From the NCBI RefSeq assembly GCF_037975245.1, contig NC_092582.1, positions 11,510,001 to 11,574,000 on the forward strand: 64,000 nt of DNA, in the 5' to 3' direction. Within the stretch, counting starts at the first letter, position 1, and every line of letters begins with the position of its first letter. This document shows, piece after piece, positions 32,251-43,269 of this stretch. Below the pieces are notes generated by a model, which saw only the letters and a program-made list of their open reading frames with translations, ran no database searches and had not been told where the DNA came from. Made by a program: the position numbers and the translations under genes. The DNA comes from Apostichopus japonicus (Eukaryota; Echinodermata; Holothuroidea; Aspidochirotida; Stichopodidae).

Positions 32251-33619
32251 GGAAACCGGAAACCCGAAATAGTAAAAAATTAAGGTTGTTGCCATCTGTT
32301 TATAGCCTCGGGCATACTCGGACACATTTTATGTTACGTACGTTGAGTTATGGAAATTACTTACAATATGTCACGCTCTGCGAGAAAATTACTCAAATGA
32401 AGTACTAATTACTGATTTACATCAAAGAAAAGATTTGCTGTTCTGTTTTTGGGCCCTGAGATTCACAAGAACGGGCGCCAAATTGAAAATTCACAGAAAT
32501 TTGTGAAACCACCTACGCAACGGAAGTAATTTCCGGTGGTAATGCTGACATTCCAAATAGCAGCTCCCGTGTTATAAATTGCCTAATTTGAACTGGCCAA
32601 TGTCTAATCGTGAAACTCTAAAAACTGCCACTTAAATATGGAACTAGATTTAAACAAAGATGGGGTTGCAAAAGGGTACGCGACACGTGACCAGATGGAC
32701 CTAGTTGAATATTAGGCCTATACATTTGAAGTCTGGCTGAGATGGTCGCCGGTCGTCTTACAATGAATGACCCTCTCTCAATAGTTCAATACACTTTGCT
32801 TGCGATAGGCTAGGAATGTAGGCCACGGTGGTCTAGTCTACTTTACCTTCTGATCTTAGTAAAAGCAGGAAGCCCATACAATATGAAAGCTTCTAATCTT
32901 ATTATGGGTACACAATAATGAACTATACAGGTGACATGCAATCCCGTTTATTACACCCAACCCTTTTGCTATTCTGAATGATAATGTCGAGTGATGAAAT
33001 CATTATATTCAAATGATAAGAGCAAATCCAAGATTAAACGTGATATTATGCGGGTATCTAATACCTTATTGTTATGGTTACTAGGTTACGGTATCAATTG
33101 TATCAAAACAAGGAAGTTTGTTTAAAGTTACCGTCTGCTCAATTTATGTATACTGTTTTGTTGAACATTTTGTATGTATCTTATCAGATGTTATTTGATT
33201 GTAGTGTAAACAATACAATTATTATTTATTATAATTTCAGTGTCCCCCCCCCCAACACGTTTGTCAGCAATATTGAAAGTGGGAAAGTGGTACAACATCC
33301 AAACAGACAGAACGGTTAAAGTAATATGAAATATTTTGATAGTTTAACGTTTTCTACATTTCTTGAATGTCTGTAACGAAAACGAACAATAAACCAAAAG
33401 ACGCGTATACAAGGAACAGTACACTTGTTGTTTTATTTATATTGCCGGTTGTCTGTGAGAAAAGATATGATGAAAAGTACTGCGTTTCTGAAGGGGCGCG
33501 GGTCGGGCCGCTTCGAGGCGTAGTGTGGTGCGTAAGTTTGCTTTGTGAGTGCAACCACAGTGTTTCCTGAAAACTATCCGACAGCAGACAACGCTTCTTA
33601 TAGTCCCGCGTCCTGTGGC
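32251..33619. other. Non-coding stretch, nothing recognised
   Basis: Several 60-80-codon open frames exist, none with splice sites plus recognisable protein similarity. A C-run precedes 33251, and a GC-rich patch lies at 33495-33535. Confidence 0.4.
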
Positions 33620-34105
33620 GGTGACATCCCTATGTTCCGACGTCTCTATGTTCAGACGTCTCTATGTTCCGTCAATTCTTTTGGACTCTAATTTTTTTTA
33701 CCAACATTTTTTCGGACCCGATTTTGTTTGGGGGGACTCAGTTTGTTTGGTCCTCCATTTTTCGGACCAAATTTTTCTTTTTGGGGGGGGGGGGGGGACT
33801 CAATTTGTTTGGGCCAACATTTTTTCTGACATGGCTTCTTTGGGGACTCAAATTTTTTGGACGCACCAAACTCTTTTCACGAAAAAAAAAGTGCCCAAAG
33901 TTTGTTATGACCCAAATAGTGATTGTCCCCAAAAAATTTTGGTCATATTTTTTTTTAGAGTCAACAAAAGTTTTGGTCCAAAATAATTTTGGTCCGAAAA
34001 CATGTTGGTCAAAAACTTTTGTCAGACAAAATTACAGTAAAAAAAAAAATTGTCGGAACATAGAGACGTCGGAACACAGAGACGTCGGAATATAGAGATG
34101 TAACC
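33620..34105. mobile_element. Foldback element with ~60-bp terminal inverted repeats built from GACGTCTCTATGTTCC units
   Basis: The left end (33620-33680) has three reiterations of a 16-bp unit around 'ctatgttccgacgt'. The right end (34049-34105) has the same in inverse orientation ('ggaacatagagacgtc'). The arms match over about 60 bases with a few differences. The interior is made of repeated TTTTTTGGACC / GGTCCAAAA-like motifs that also tend to pair across the centre. There is no transposase, and no clear target duplication. The two ~145-codon frames across it are by-products of this composition. Confidence 0.85.
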
Positions 34106-34699
34106 GTGACAACCCCTTCCCTCTCTCTCAACCGTCTCCACCGCAGCTGCATGTTCATTGCCAACTCTAACAATTTCCTTTTGGTTCGTACTCGACACGT
34201 TAATGGTTATATATATATATAAAGAGAGAGAGAGAAAAAGTTCTCCAAAAAGGATTTTATTGGAATGAAACGCATAGTCGTATAACCTGGCTTGAATTAT
34301 GCCACTGCCTATAATAGTTGACAAGACTACGTTACTCAATGTCATTCCTTGCAATAACATATACCCTCAGTCCATCACGTGCACGTAAATTATTTCACCG
34401 AGACCTTCGTGCAAACATCATGAACGTGTAAATCATGTCGGGTTATCACGATCAAATATTATCTTGCGCTTAAGACAGCTGGGTAGTTTTATATTAATTG
34501 ATGTCTCATATCGTTCAGATTTTCAAACTCTGGATATTGAAATCGGTTACGACTATTATCATAACAGTTTACATAAGAGGAGCACATAGTGATGTTGTAT
34601 TAGTCGATCCTTCTGGTGGATCAAATAAGCAGCACATTAAAATGTGATAGGAGTTGATTTCTTGAAAGCATGAAATGTTTTAATGTTGCAGATGGCAAA

Positions 34700-34780
34700 A
34701 CACACGCACACACATATATATTTATATAAATATATATTTATATATATATATATATATATGCGTGTGTGTGTGTGTATGTG
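34700..34780. repeat. Self-complementary (CA)n-(TA)n-(TG)n microsatellite
   Basis: CA repeats, then imperfect TA repeats, then CGTGTG repeats, together an inverted repeat that could form a long hairpin or cruciform. Confidence 0.92.
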
Positions 34781-34784
34781 ACGC

Positions 34785-35480
34785 CCTTGGCTCGTAAACA
34801 TGATAACGCAAGAATGGCAAGTTGGACTGAAGTCATACTTGGTTCATAGATGCGCCATAGTGAGTAGATGAACCCTATTGATTTTGGTGCTCATCTAATG
34901 AATAATGAGGTCACGGGGTCAAATGTGAAAATCTCCAAATGCTAATAACTCCGCAACCGAAAGTCAGAATTTATTCATACTTGGTATTAATGTGTTGGTA
35001 GATAGTGGGTACATGGTAACATATGTTCAAGTTGATATTATGCATATGTATTAGGGGGCGGGGCTTAAGTTGATTTTTACTAAAATAGCTTGTCAATACG
35101 GTAACTGGACAATGAGAAGTTGGATTGAAGTCATACTTGAAACATTTATGCGCCATAGTGAGTATAAGAACCCTATTGATTTTGGTGCTCATCTAATGAA
35201 CAATAATGAGGTCACAGGGTCAAACGTAAAAATCTTCAAATGCTTATAACTCCGCAACCGAAAGTCAGAGCCCCATTGATTTTGGTGCACATATCAAGAA
35301 TATTAATGAGGTCACAGGGTCAAATGTAAACATTTTCAGAATTGAATCATACTCTGTGTGAAGGAGTTGGTAGATAGCGGGTACATGATAATGTATGTTC
35401 AATGTGGTATTATGAACATTTATTAGTGGGCAGGGCTTGAGTTGATTTTTGCTAAAAATAGCTTGTAAACATGGTAAGTT
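34785..35480. repeat. Diverged ~300-bp tandem repeat, two copies plus a partial third
   Basis: 'agttgga[ct]tgaagtcatac' at about 34820 and 35117 opens two copies sharing 'gcgccatagtgagta', 'attgattttggtgctcatct', 'gaggtcac[ag]gggtcaaa' and 'ctccgcaaccgaaagtcaga'. A third, partial copy follows from about 35270 and shares 'gttggtagatag[tc]gggtac' with the first. Similarity drops to short blocks between copies, so the array is old. Confidence 0.85.
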
Positions 35481-35695
35481 AACATATTTAGTAGAGAGGT
35501 CCACAGTCAGTGAAAGAACCTTGCTGATCAATTTAATCAACAATGACGAAAGCTTGGGATTATAATCTCAATTGGCAAGGAATCACAATAAGCCCATTGG
35601 CTTTCTGGTTATATAATCACACACTAACCGATATCAACCTTGGTGATCTAAATCTTTTTCAGTAGTGATACACTGCATTCGACAGTAGAGCATTA

Positions 35696-35804
35696 CTAGC
35701 ATTACGGAAATCTGCTAGGTAGATAGAACTTGCTTGAAGTTCATCAATAAAATTGATGAACTTCAAGCAAATCCTATCTACATAGCAGATTTTCGTAATG
35801 CTAA
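35696..35804. repeat. Near-perfect hairpin (53-bp arms, 3-base loop) at the 5' end of the LINE
   Basis: The arm 35696-35748 is the inverse of 35752-35804 with about five mismatches, separated by AAA. The right arm continues into the LINE reading frame. The left arm is an inverted copy of LINE sequence. Confidence 0.92.
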
Positions 35805-38635
35805 TCTGATGTCGTTTACGGAGACATGGTTAACTAGCATTAATAGTGATAGAACATGTTAATATTGATGGTTTCAAACTGCTCAGGTGTGATTGGGATA
35901 TGAAGGAGGCGGGCAAAAAGAAAACCCACGATCTACCAACACAACGATAGATGGTGTCATCCAAACAATACTTTCATCAAAAAAAAATATTCATGCAAAC
36001 CTAACCTTGAAATTATGACTGTTTCGATCAGACCATTTTATTTACCACATGAATTCTCGCATGTACTTTATTGCACTATTTACAACCCGGATAAGTCTGT
36101 CGCTAAAGCCGGTGTTGAGGAATTCAGTGCAGCTATTCATGATCTCCAAGTGGCAGCCCCAGATGCTTTCATCTTTGTAAATGGAGATTTTAATCATGGC
36201 TCATTAAAGAGATCTGGCCCTCAATTCTACCTACATGTCAATTGTCCGACCCTTGTAAGTTGTTGGAGTTGCTATTCTTGATTTGTGCTATTCAAATGTC
36301 TAAGACGCTTACACTGCCACTCTATTCAGGACTAAACTCTGTGAAGCTGATCATAATCTCATCCTCCTAGCTGACACGTAAATACAAGCCTATCGTTCAA
36401 TGTGTAAAACCATGGACGTAAAAACAGAAGTGGTCAATACAAAGCAGTGGTCTGAAGAAGGTTTGGAATGTCTGCAGGATTGCCTTGGAGAAACAGTCCT
36501 GGATGTCTTCACTGAATCCACCTTGAATGAGCTCACAGATACAATCAGTGCCTATATCCACTTTTGTGAGGACACTATTATACCAACTAAAAAGGGTTAA
36601 ACGTTTTTCTTATAATAAAGCCTTGATTACCAAAGAGATTAAAGGGATCATTAACCGTAAGAAGGGGGTGTTTGGTAGAGGCAATAAAGAAGAACTGAAA
36701 GGGATACAGAAAGAATTGAATAGAGAAATTAAGAAAGAGAAACAGGTTTATAAGGAAAAGGTTGAAGATCATTTTACTGGCAATAACATGAAACGTGTAT
36801 GGGACGGTTTGCGATTAATGAGTGGGTCTGTGAACGACAACAAACGTAGTGTCTTACCTAATATTTCTTTTGATTATGCTAATGCTTTGAATACATTTTA
36901 CAGCCGTTTTGATTGTCATGATTTTTTCGACCAGAGTTGACAACCTCCTATGTGTAAATTCTCACAAATTCTGCACCCTTTGTAACAGTCACTGAAGAGG
37001 AAGTTCGGCATAATTTTAGAAAGATTATTCCATCTAAGGCTCATGGCCCTGATAATCTATCCCCCCCCCCCCCCCCGAGTGCTTAGAGATTGCACAAGTC
37101 AGTGAGCTGGTATTATATTTACTTACATCTTCAATATGTGTTTCACTACACAGTCCATTCCATCTATTTGGAAACAGTCATGTATCATCCCTGTGCCCAA
37201 AACAGCCAATAATCTCGTGCAGGAATGATCTTCGACCTATTGCTTTAACTGCGGTTGCCATGAAGACCTGTGAGCGTTTAGTCCTAAATTCTCTTTAAGT
37301 CTTTAATATCTTGTCGTATGGACCCATTACAATTCGCCTACAGTAAGAATTGATGTACTGAAGACGCAATATATTCATTAGACAATCTGTATTCTCACCT
37401 TGAACAAACAAAGTTTGGCAAGGTGTCGATCAGCTTGCATAATGTTTTTCGACTTCTCCTCAGCGTTCAATACCATTCAGCCATTCATTCTAGCTGAAAA
37501 ACTTTCTTATATGGAGGGTTTACTTAAATCACTCGTAGGGTGGGTTTTAAACTATCTTAACAACTGCTCGCAGTATGTTCAACTAGGAGATAACGTTCAT
37601 TCCGATATGACTCATTGCAGTACTGGTGCCCCACAGGTTACAGTTCTAGCACTATTTCTGTTTACTGTCTACACATCTGAAATTCATTCAACAAACCCTA
37701 ACTGTCCCTTAGTGAAATTAGCTGATGGCACTGCCCTTATTGGTTTGGTTTCTGATGGCAACCATAACATGTACCTTGAACAGATTAGCAGATTTGTAGA
37801 TTATTGAGATGAAAACTATTTGGAATTAAATGTAACTAAAACCAAAGAGATTATAATTGATTTTAGAACTAGACATACAGTAAGGTATTAGCAAACGATG
37901 TGATAATTTAAGGTAGTATTGTTGAAATGGTTAGTAGTTACAAATATTTAGGGGTTTATAATTGATGATAAATTAAATTGGGGTGAACACATAGATTATG
38001 TTGAAAAACGGCCAAAACCAAGATTATACTGCTTACGTAAGCTGAATTCTTCTAATATAGATCCAGATATTCTCGCCATCTTCTATAACTCCATTATCTG
38101 TGGTGTGTGGACCTATTGAATTACTTGCTGGGGAGGTAATGCAGGAAGAACCAGCATAAAGGTTCTGGATGTTGTTATTAAACGTGCTGGTAAAATTATT
38201 AGGAAAAGTCTGCTGTCAGTGGCCTCTGTCTACGAGAATTGTATACGAGACAAGCTGCTGTCCGTGTGGAAAGATCTCAGTCACCCATTGCACAATCATC
38301 TAACCAGCCGCATCATTGCTCGTAGCGGTAGATTGAGGTTGCTGACGTCACACACATATATAGACATCGTTCTTTGTTTATAGGCACTGCCATTGATGTT
38401 CACAACAAGAACTTCACGAGGTGGCCGGGGGGGGGGGGGGTTGGCCGTCCCACTTAGTGCGCCGTTGGATCTAGTTAGTGCATACTTTGTTTAGACTGCA
38501 TATAACTGTTGTATATTATCATTCGTTGTATCAATGTTCTTTGTATTTTGTACCATATTCATTGTATTGCTCACCGCAGATACGTAATTTCCTTCTGGGA
38601 TTCAATAAAGTTGACTATCTATCTATCTACTATCT
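35750..38635 (+). pseudogene. Decayed non-LTR retrotransposon (CR1/L2/Jockey-type LINE ORF2)
   Basis: Fragments in several frames follow LINE order. An endonuclease start (NANLMSFTETWL near 35808) is followed by an endonuclease fragment ending FVNGDFNHGSL (36015-36281). A linker with a basic coiled stretch lies at 36527-36940. The reverse transcriptase part at 37400-37807 contains CIMFFDFSSAFNTIQP, STGAPQ and LADGTALIGL. The C-terminal part includes NYLELNVTKTKEIIIDFR, YNSIICG and a CWGGNAGRTSIKVLD segment up to about 38450. In the RT active site the usual F/Y-ADD reads LADG, so the catalytic aspartate pair is broken. Frameshifts and stops are many. The 3' end has AATAAA near 38604 and then TATC repeats. 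Clade assignment is from recalled motifs. Confidence 0.85.
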
Positions 38636-39115
38636 GTTTATCTAGAGCCGTTGGTCACCCCTTGAACACACAGACAGACCTCTTAGATTACTCTTGCAGT
38701 GAGGTCAACAGCTCAACTTTTACCTTAATGAAAGTACTTTTCACCACCAACATGCATTTAACATCTTAATTCGGCAGCTCCTAACTACAATTTGACATCA
38801 TACAGCTCACTTCAGTAGAGCTGCATACGTACCTTCTTGGTAGGGATTATCTCAAACTTCTGTACATGTGTACATTGAAATGCTTTCAAGTTCATTACAA
38901 TATGCAATCATGCCTTTAAGCAGGAAAATTGAAACATGTTGCGGATACTCGACCTGAACAGATTATTCTTAACATGGGTTGACCATGTAAATTTTATATC
39001 AATTGGGCATAAACATATACTGCTTACAAGTCTCAATATATCAATGTTTACAAACATGTTATTGTATATATAAAATTCATCTGAAATCATGATATGATAA
39101 AATAAAAATACTTAC
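38636..39115. other. Non-coding stretch, nothing recognised
   Basis: The sequence between the LINE tail and the next tentative exon has no supportable gene. Confidence 0.4.
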
Positions 39116-39231
39116 CCATGTACATACCATCATGTTAGCAACTGCTATGTTGACCAATGATCTCCTGCATTCAGGTATGTTGACACTGCATTTGGCTAAA
39201 ACAGCAACCACTGGCACTTTTCTGAAGAACT
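39116..39231 (-). CDS. Candidate exon of an unrecognised gene
   Basis: On the minus strand an acceptor-like CTTGTCAG is followed by an open stretch reading FFRKVPVVAVLAKCSVNIPE, then CRRSLVNIAVANMM. Two consecutive donor-like sites follow (GTATGT after 39128, GTAAGT after 39116). I do not recognise the peptide. A second strong donor (GTAAGT, + strand ACTTAC near 39801) lies about 0.6 kb upstream, but all three frames before it are closed, so that would be a non-coding exon. The evidence is splice-site context only and could be chance. Confidence 0.25.
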
Positions 39232-39982
39232 GACAAGATGACTGAGCTTTAAATTAGGTGTGGAAAACAAAATACAAGTATTCTTGAAAATTGAAATGAA
39301 TATAAGAGGTTCATAATCAGAGCTTACATAACATAAATTATAGGCCTATACAGACCTTTCATTATTCTTTTTTTGTAATATGAGTATTGTACTTCCAAGT
39401 CCTGGTTTGTTTGAAATTTTCGCCGGGGATACTCAAAGACCTTGGGAAATCCACTTATAATTTTCAAGAGGTGATTCCCTTCAACCTATAATTGTTCAGG
39501 CCACATGTTTGATAGTTAAAGATTGTTTAAGAATCATCCAAGTTAACAGCATAGTTGAAACGTCTTTCAAAAGTAAAATTACTCTCCTGTCAACTAAGGG
39601 GGAATCTGCGATGTGGCCGGGACACCTCAAATGTTATATTTGAAGGGATTGGGGAAATCCTTCCCATGAACTAATGTAGGCATAGTGTGTTTGAGTAAAA
39701 CTCGTCAAAAAGATCCCCCAACTTTGTATGCACACATTTCGATACACTGCTGATTATTCATGTCAACAGAATATTTTGGATAGGTTGGAGCTAAATTGTC
39801 ACTTACCCCACATCCCATCTCTCTACAACACTATGACAGCTGTGTTTGGCTCCATTTCAATGAGAGGTACAAGAGAATCTTTGTTGATCTCTCTGCTTCA
39901 TCCTCTTTATCCACAAGTACCACATCTTTAGTGATAACATAAATGAAAGAAAATATTGATATCAGCCTAGTATTTGTAACAA

Positions 39983-40241
39983 CAAAGTGGCTATTCTTAC
40001 GACTAGTCGTAACAATAATTCCCTTTTGCGCATGCGCAGTTGCTATTTTTACGACTAGGAGTACTATTTTTACGACCAGGAGTAACAATAATTTCCGGTT
40101 AGGGTTAGGTTTAGGGTTGGATTGAGGGTTAGAGTTAGGGTTACCCCTACTTCATGCGCAGTTGCTTTATTTACTTTGAATTCGCCGATGTCGTAAGAAT
40201 AGTTTATATAATTGTTACTAGTCGTAAGAATAGCCACGGCC
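39983..40241. mobile_element. MITE-like element (259 bp) with 9-bp target duplication
   Basis: TTGTAACAA flanks both sides (39974-39982 and 40242-40250). The ends are inverted repeats around GTGGCTATTCTTACGACTAG, each starting 14 bases before a common GGCTATTC. Further inverted GTCGTAAC blocks and a GCGCATGCGCAGTTGC / ATGCGCAGTTGC pair lie inside. A 9-bp duplication suggests a Mutator-like or related mobilising enzyme. No coding capacity. Confidence 0.85.
40097..40146 (+). repeat. Telomere-like TTAGGG repeats inside the MITE
   Basis: Fifty bases with several exact TTAGGG copies and near variants (TTTAGGG, TTGAGGG, TTAGAG). The tract is internal to a short transposon-like element, so it is not a chromosome end. 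Confidence 0.9.
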
Positions 40242-40406
40242 TTGTAACAAACTTGTTTACGCCATTGTTTGGTTTTAACCATGCATATTAAGTGCGGCTA
40301 ACACTAATGTTACCTGTGGAATTGTATACCTAACCCCCCCCCCCCACCGCAAATACGTGCTAGCTACTACTAGCTGCTACTAACTATAGTCAGTATTGCG
40401 AAGTTC

Positions 40407-40620
40407 GGAACACTGCGAAGTTCGGACACCCTTAAGAAATAAACGATTTCACCATGACAACCTACAGGAAGAGCCAAATTTCACCAAAAAGTACGAAGCT
40501 ACAGTTATTTTCTCTCCAAAATGACCCGTGTGCAAGCAAGCACTTACATATTTGTCAATAAAAGGAAGTTATAGTTTTGGGGTGTTTAATATGCTTAGGT
40601 GTCCGAACTACGCAGTGTCC
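40407..40620. mobile_element. Second MITE-like element (~214 bp)
   Basis: The left end, CACTGCGAAGTTCGGACACC, is mirrored at the right end by GGTGTCCGAACTACGCAGTG with one mismatch. A partial extra copy of the terminal motif (TTGCGAAGTTCGGA) precedes the left end. No clear target duplication. Confidence 0.75.
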
Positions 40621-40622
40621 AT

Positions 40623-43136
40623 GTTAAGTACTACTAGCGCTACTACTAGTGCTAGTTCACTAGTTTTGTAGGCAAACATCCCTACCGCAACTTTATACTA
40701 TACTAGCACTAGTTCACAAGTTCGCAATAAGTATAGTCCTAACGTTAGGCCTAGTCCTACCTTCCTCAATATGTAATGTTACTTAAACTATGGCCAAGCC
40801 TATAGTATGGGCAATAACTAGGCGTAGTACTACGGGCCTAGTCATATATAGCAAGGTGTAGTATCTTGATAGTAATACTATTTTTATCTGTAGGCTGACC
40901 GAAGTCACGCACGTACAACCGCCTCTCCGTATGATATCTTTTGATGAGAAGTTATAAACATACTCAATATTAACTCCAAAATAAATGCCTACCGGCTTCA
41001 ACTAAATCTCTGAACACCACAACTTTCCTTGTTTCATTTGGAACGAATAATCGGCATTTAGCAACCTTATTTCCCGTCTCGTCTCATCGCGGCAATGTAT
41101 CATACTGTCCTATAATAATTACTGGTACCACTTTGGACCAATTAGGAGTGCCGGTTTCAATGACGTAAACTATTTGCACGGTTAGAAGATAAACATGGGG
41201 ATTGGGCGACACTTTTACTTCAAATTCAGCTGACATTTTGTTTCTGAAATTTCAGCTTCCTCGAAATTTGGAGCCTTTTTATCTCGAAACGTCGACTGTT
41301 CATCTTGAAATATTCAATTCAGTTTTCAATCTGCAATTCAATCTGAAGCGGAGAAAATTATCATTTGCCGCTAATAGAAATGATCCAGCTGTTTGATCTA
41401 GCACTGCCGTGGAGTGCATATATCCCAAAATATACCCATTGACAACCACAAGAAAAGATACGCAGAACGTACAGGGGTTACTTGATCTATCTTCCAACAG
41501 CTTAGTATGCATGATTGACTGACTTCGATGAAAGACAAGACAAGAAACATCCATATTCATGAGGTAAGGCACGCGACAGACGCGCTGGGCGGGAAATTCA
41601 ATTCATTCAGACTTTAGGAAGAGAAGCAGTGTAACCTATTATACAGACTTTGTATACAGAATGCGGGCTGAATTGCAGTGAACGTGAGTAGAGTGTATCT
41701 AAATAGAGTATCTTAATTAAGTTACTTTCCTTTGTTTTGGCTGAGGAATGCACCACACCTTAAAGAAATTGTTAGTAATGTGCGTAACTGTAAAATAATT
41801 ATAACACCATATGCATGTAAACAGAAGGCAATGATGTCAGATATTTTAAGTGCAACGTTGTTGGCCTTTACTTAATGGTAATGCTAAGTGTAATCTGTAT
41901 AAGCCTATAGCAAGTAAAAAGCTTACATCCAGGAATGTGTAGTCACATATTCCTGGTCTACTGTTTGTAAAGATGCAAGGGGAGAAATATGTCAGTAGAG
42001 CATACATATCCATGGTGTTTGGTCCATCTCTGTCTTGGACTCTCTTCAATCATACTTTCTCTTTGGTTTTCTTTCGAAATAATCCCAAGGTAAACTGTTG
42101 ACCGTGTTGAAGAGGTTCAATATTTGAGATTCAGCATTTGTTCAAAAACAAATTTACACAAAAACCATCATTTATGCACCATAAAAAATGTAATAATTAA
42201 AGGACAATAGAAGAACAATGAATCATATGTTGCTCGATGATGTCATATATTGGTTAGTTATCCAGCCTTGTGTGTAAAGAAGCATTAAATCTGTATCATA
42301 TCTCCCAAATGAAATCAGATTTTTGCGTAGATGTTTGAAGAAGTTATGCATGACATATATCACATGAACCAAGAATGATTTTAGGGTTATTGTCTTCTTT
42401 AAAAAGAGTAGTACAAACTCTAGCTAAAATGCTCTACTACTTATTGATATTCTTAGATACCATTCATATTTTATACGAGAAACATGTTATCTTTTACCAT
42501 ACTTGTTCATGCGGTTAAGTAGGCTATACGTCTATATATGTTATGACAAGAACCAAATGTTAACAGTTACTGTCGATTAATCCAATTGCAGTAGCCTATG
42601 AACAAGTAAAGGTGCCGTCAAAATGTTAAGATCCTTTTCTGGATAATTGCTGCAAAATGCTGAACTAATAGCATTCTGATGAAAGCGTAATCAAACCTTT
42701 TGTTGAATATGTTGAATTGACGTCATCAATTTTTGCTGCAAATTGTCAGTGGAAACGATGAATTTTCTGATGTAAGCATAAGTTATCTTTCTGTTTCCAA
42801 ATGTTGAAATGGGTGACATTTGATAAATTGTAATTTTGCCGTTTTGCAGCACAAAGTTGATTTCCTCACTTATTATTACACTTAAGAAATTTCTCATTTT
42901 GCTGCAAAATGTCAATATATTTACTTCGAGATGAAATTTTTGACGTTACGTATTAGAACGTTTCTTATTTTATGGGACTTTCTTTCTTGGATACGTCTGC
43001 TGGTACCAGGAAACCTGCAAGGATTTCCCTAATTTAGAAACAGCATTATTACGAATATTGCAATTTAAATGAAGGACATACTCGAAACAAAATTAAAGAG
43101 AAACTTAACGTACAATTCTACTGGTTTGCTTCTAGA
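40623..43136. other. Non-coding stretch; one weak coding-like segment
   Basis: No gene is established. On the minus strand about 41080-40997 reads AKCRLFVPNETRKVVVFRDL in one open frame and ends at a GTAGGC donor-like site. No in-frame ATG or convincing acceptor precedes it, so I leave it unassigned. CTAG-rich short palindromes lie at about 40625-40730. Confidence 0.3.
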
Positions 43137-43243
43137 ATGATGACAATGCGGACGAGGACCAAGACGACAGATCGACGGAAGAACGAAAGGAACCATGTAA
43201 TGGACTAAACGGAAGAAGAACAAAGAACGGTGTAGTACTGGTA
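43137..43243 (+). CDS. Candidate acidic exon of an unrecognised gene
   Basis: The pyrimidine tract and acceptor GGTTTGCTTCTAG (ending 43135) precede an open frame reading NDDNADEDQDDRSTEERKEP, then CNGLNGRRTKNGVVL. Donor-like GTATCA follows at 43244. It is very acidic, then basic, as in disordered regions. It sits just before an array of exon-like modules on the same strand. No family is recognised. Confidence 0.25.
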
Positions 43244-43269
43244 TCAATTGAAAAAGAAAGTTTTTATTG

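Noticed and set aside
33549-34095. Two overlapping ~145-codon + frames
   Set aside because: They lie within a foldback element of T-rich and G-rich repeats. The peptides (FFTNIFSD, GGGGGL) reflect composition only.
39831-39945. Terminal exon reading VVLVDKEDEAERSTKILL and ending at TAG (minus strand)
   Set aside because: The frame is coding-like. However, the upstream acceptor is weak, no family was recognised, and a strong donor further on (near 39801) argues for a different structure. Not enough to call.
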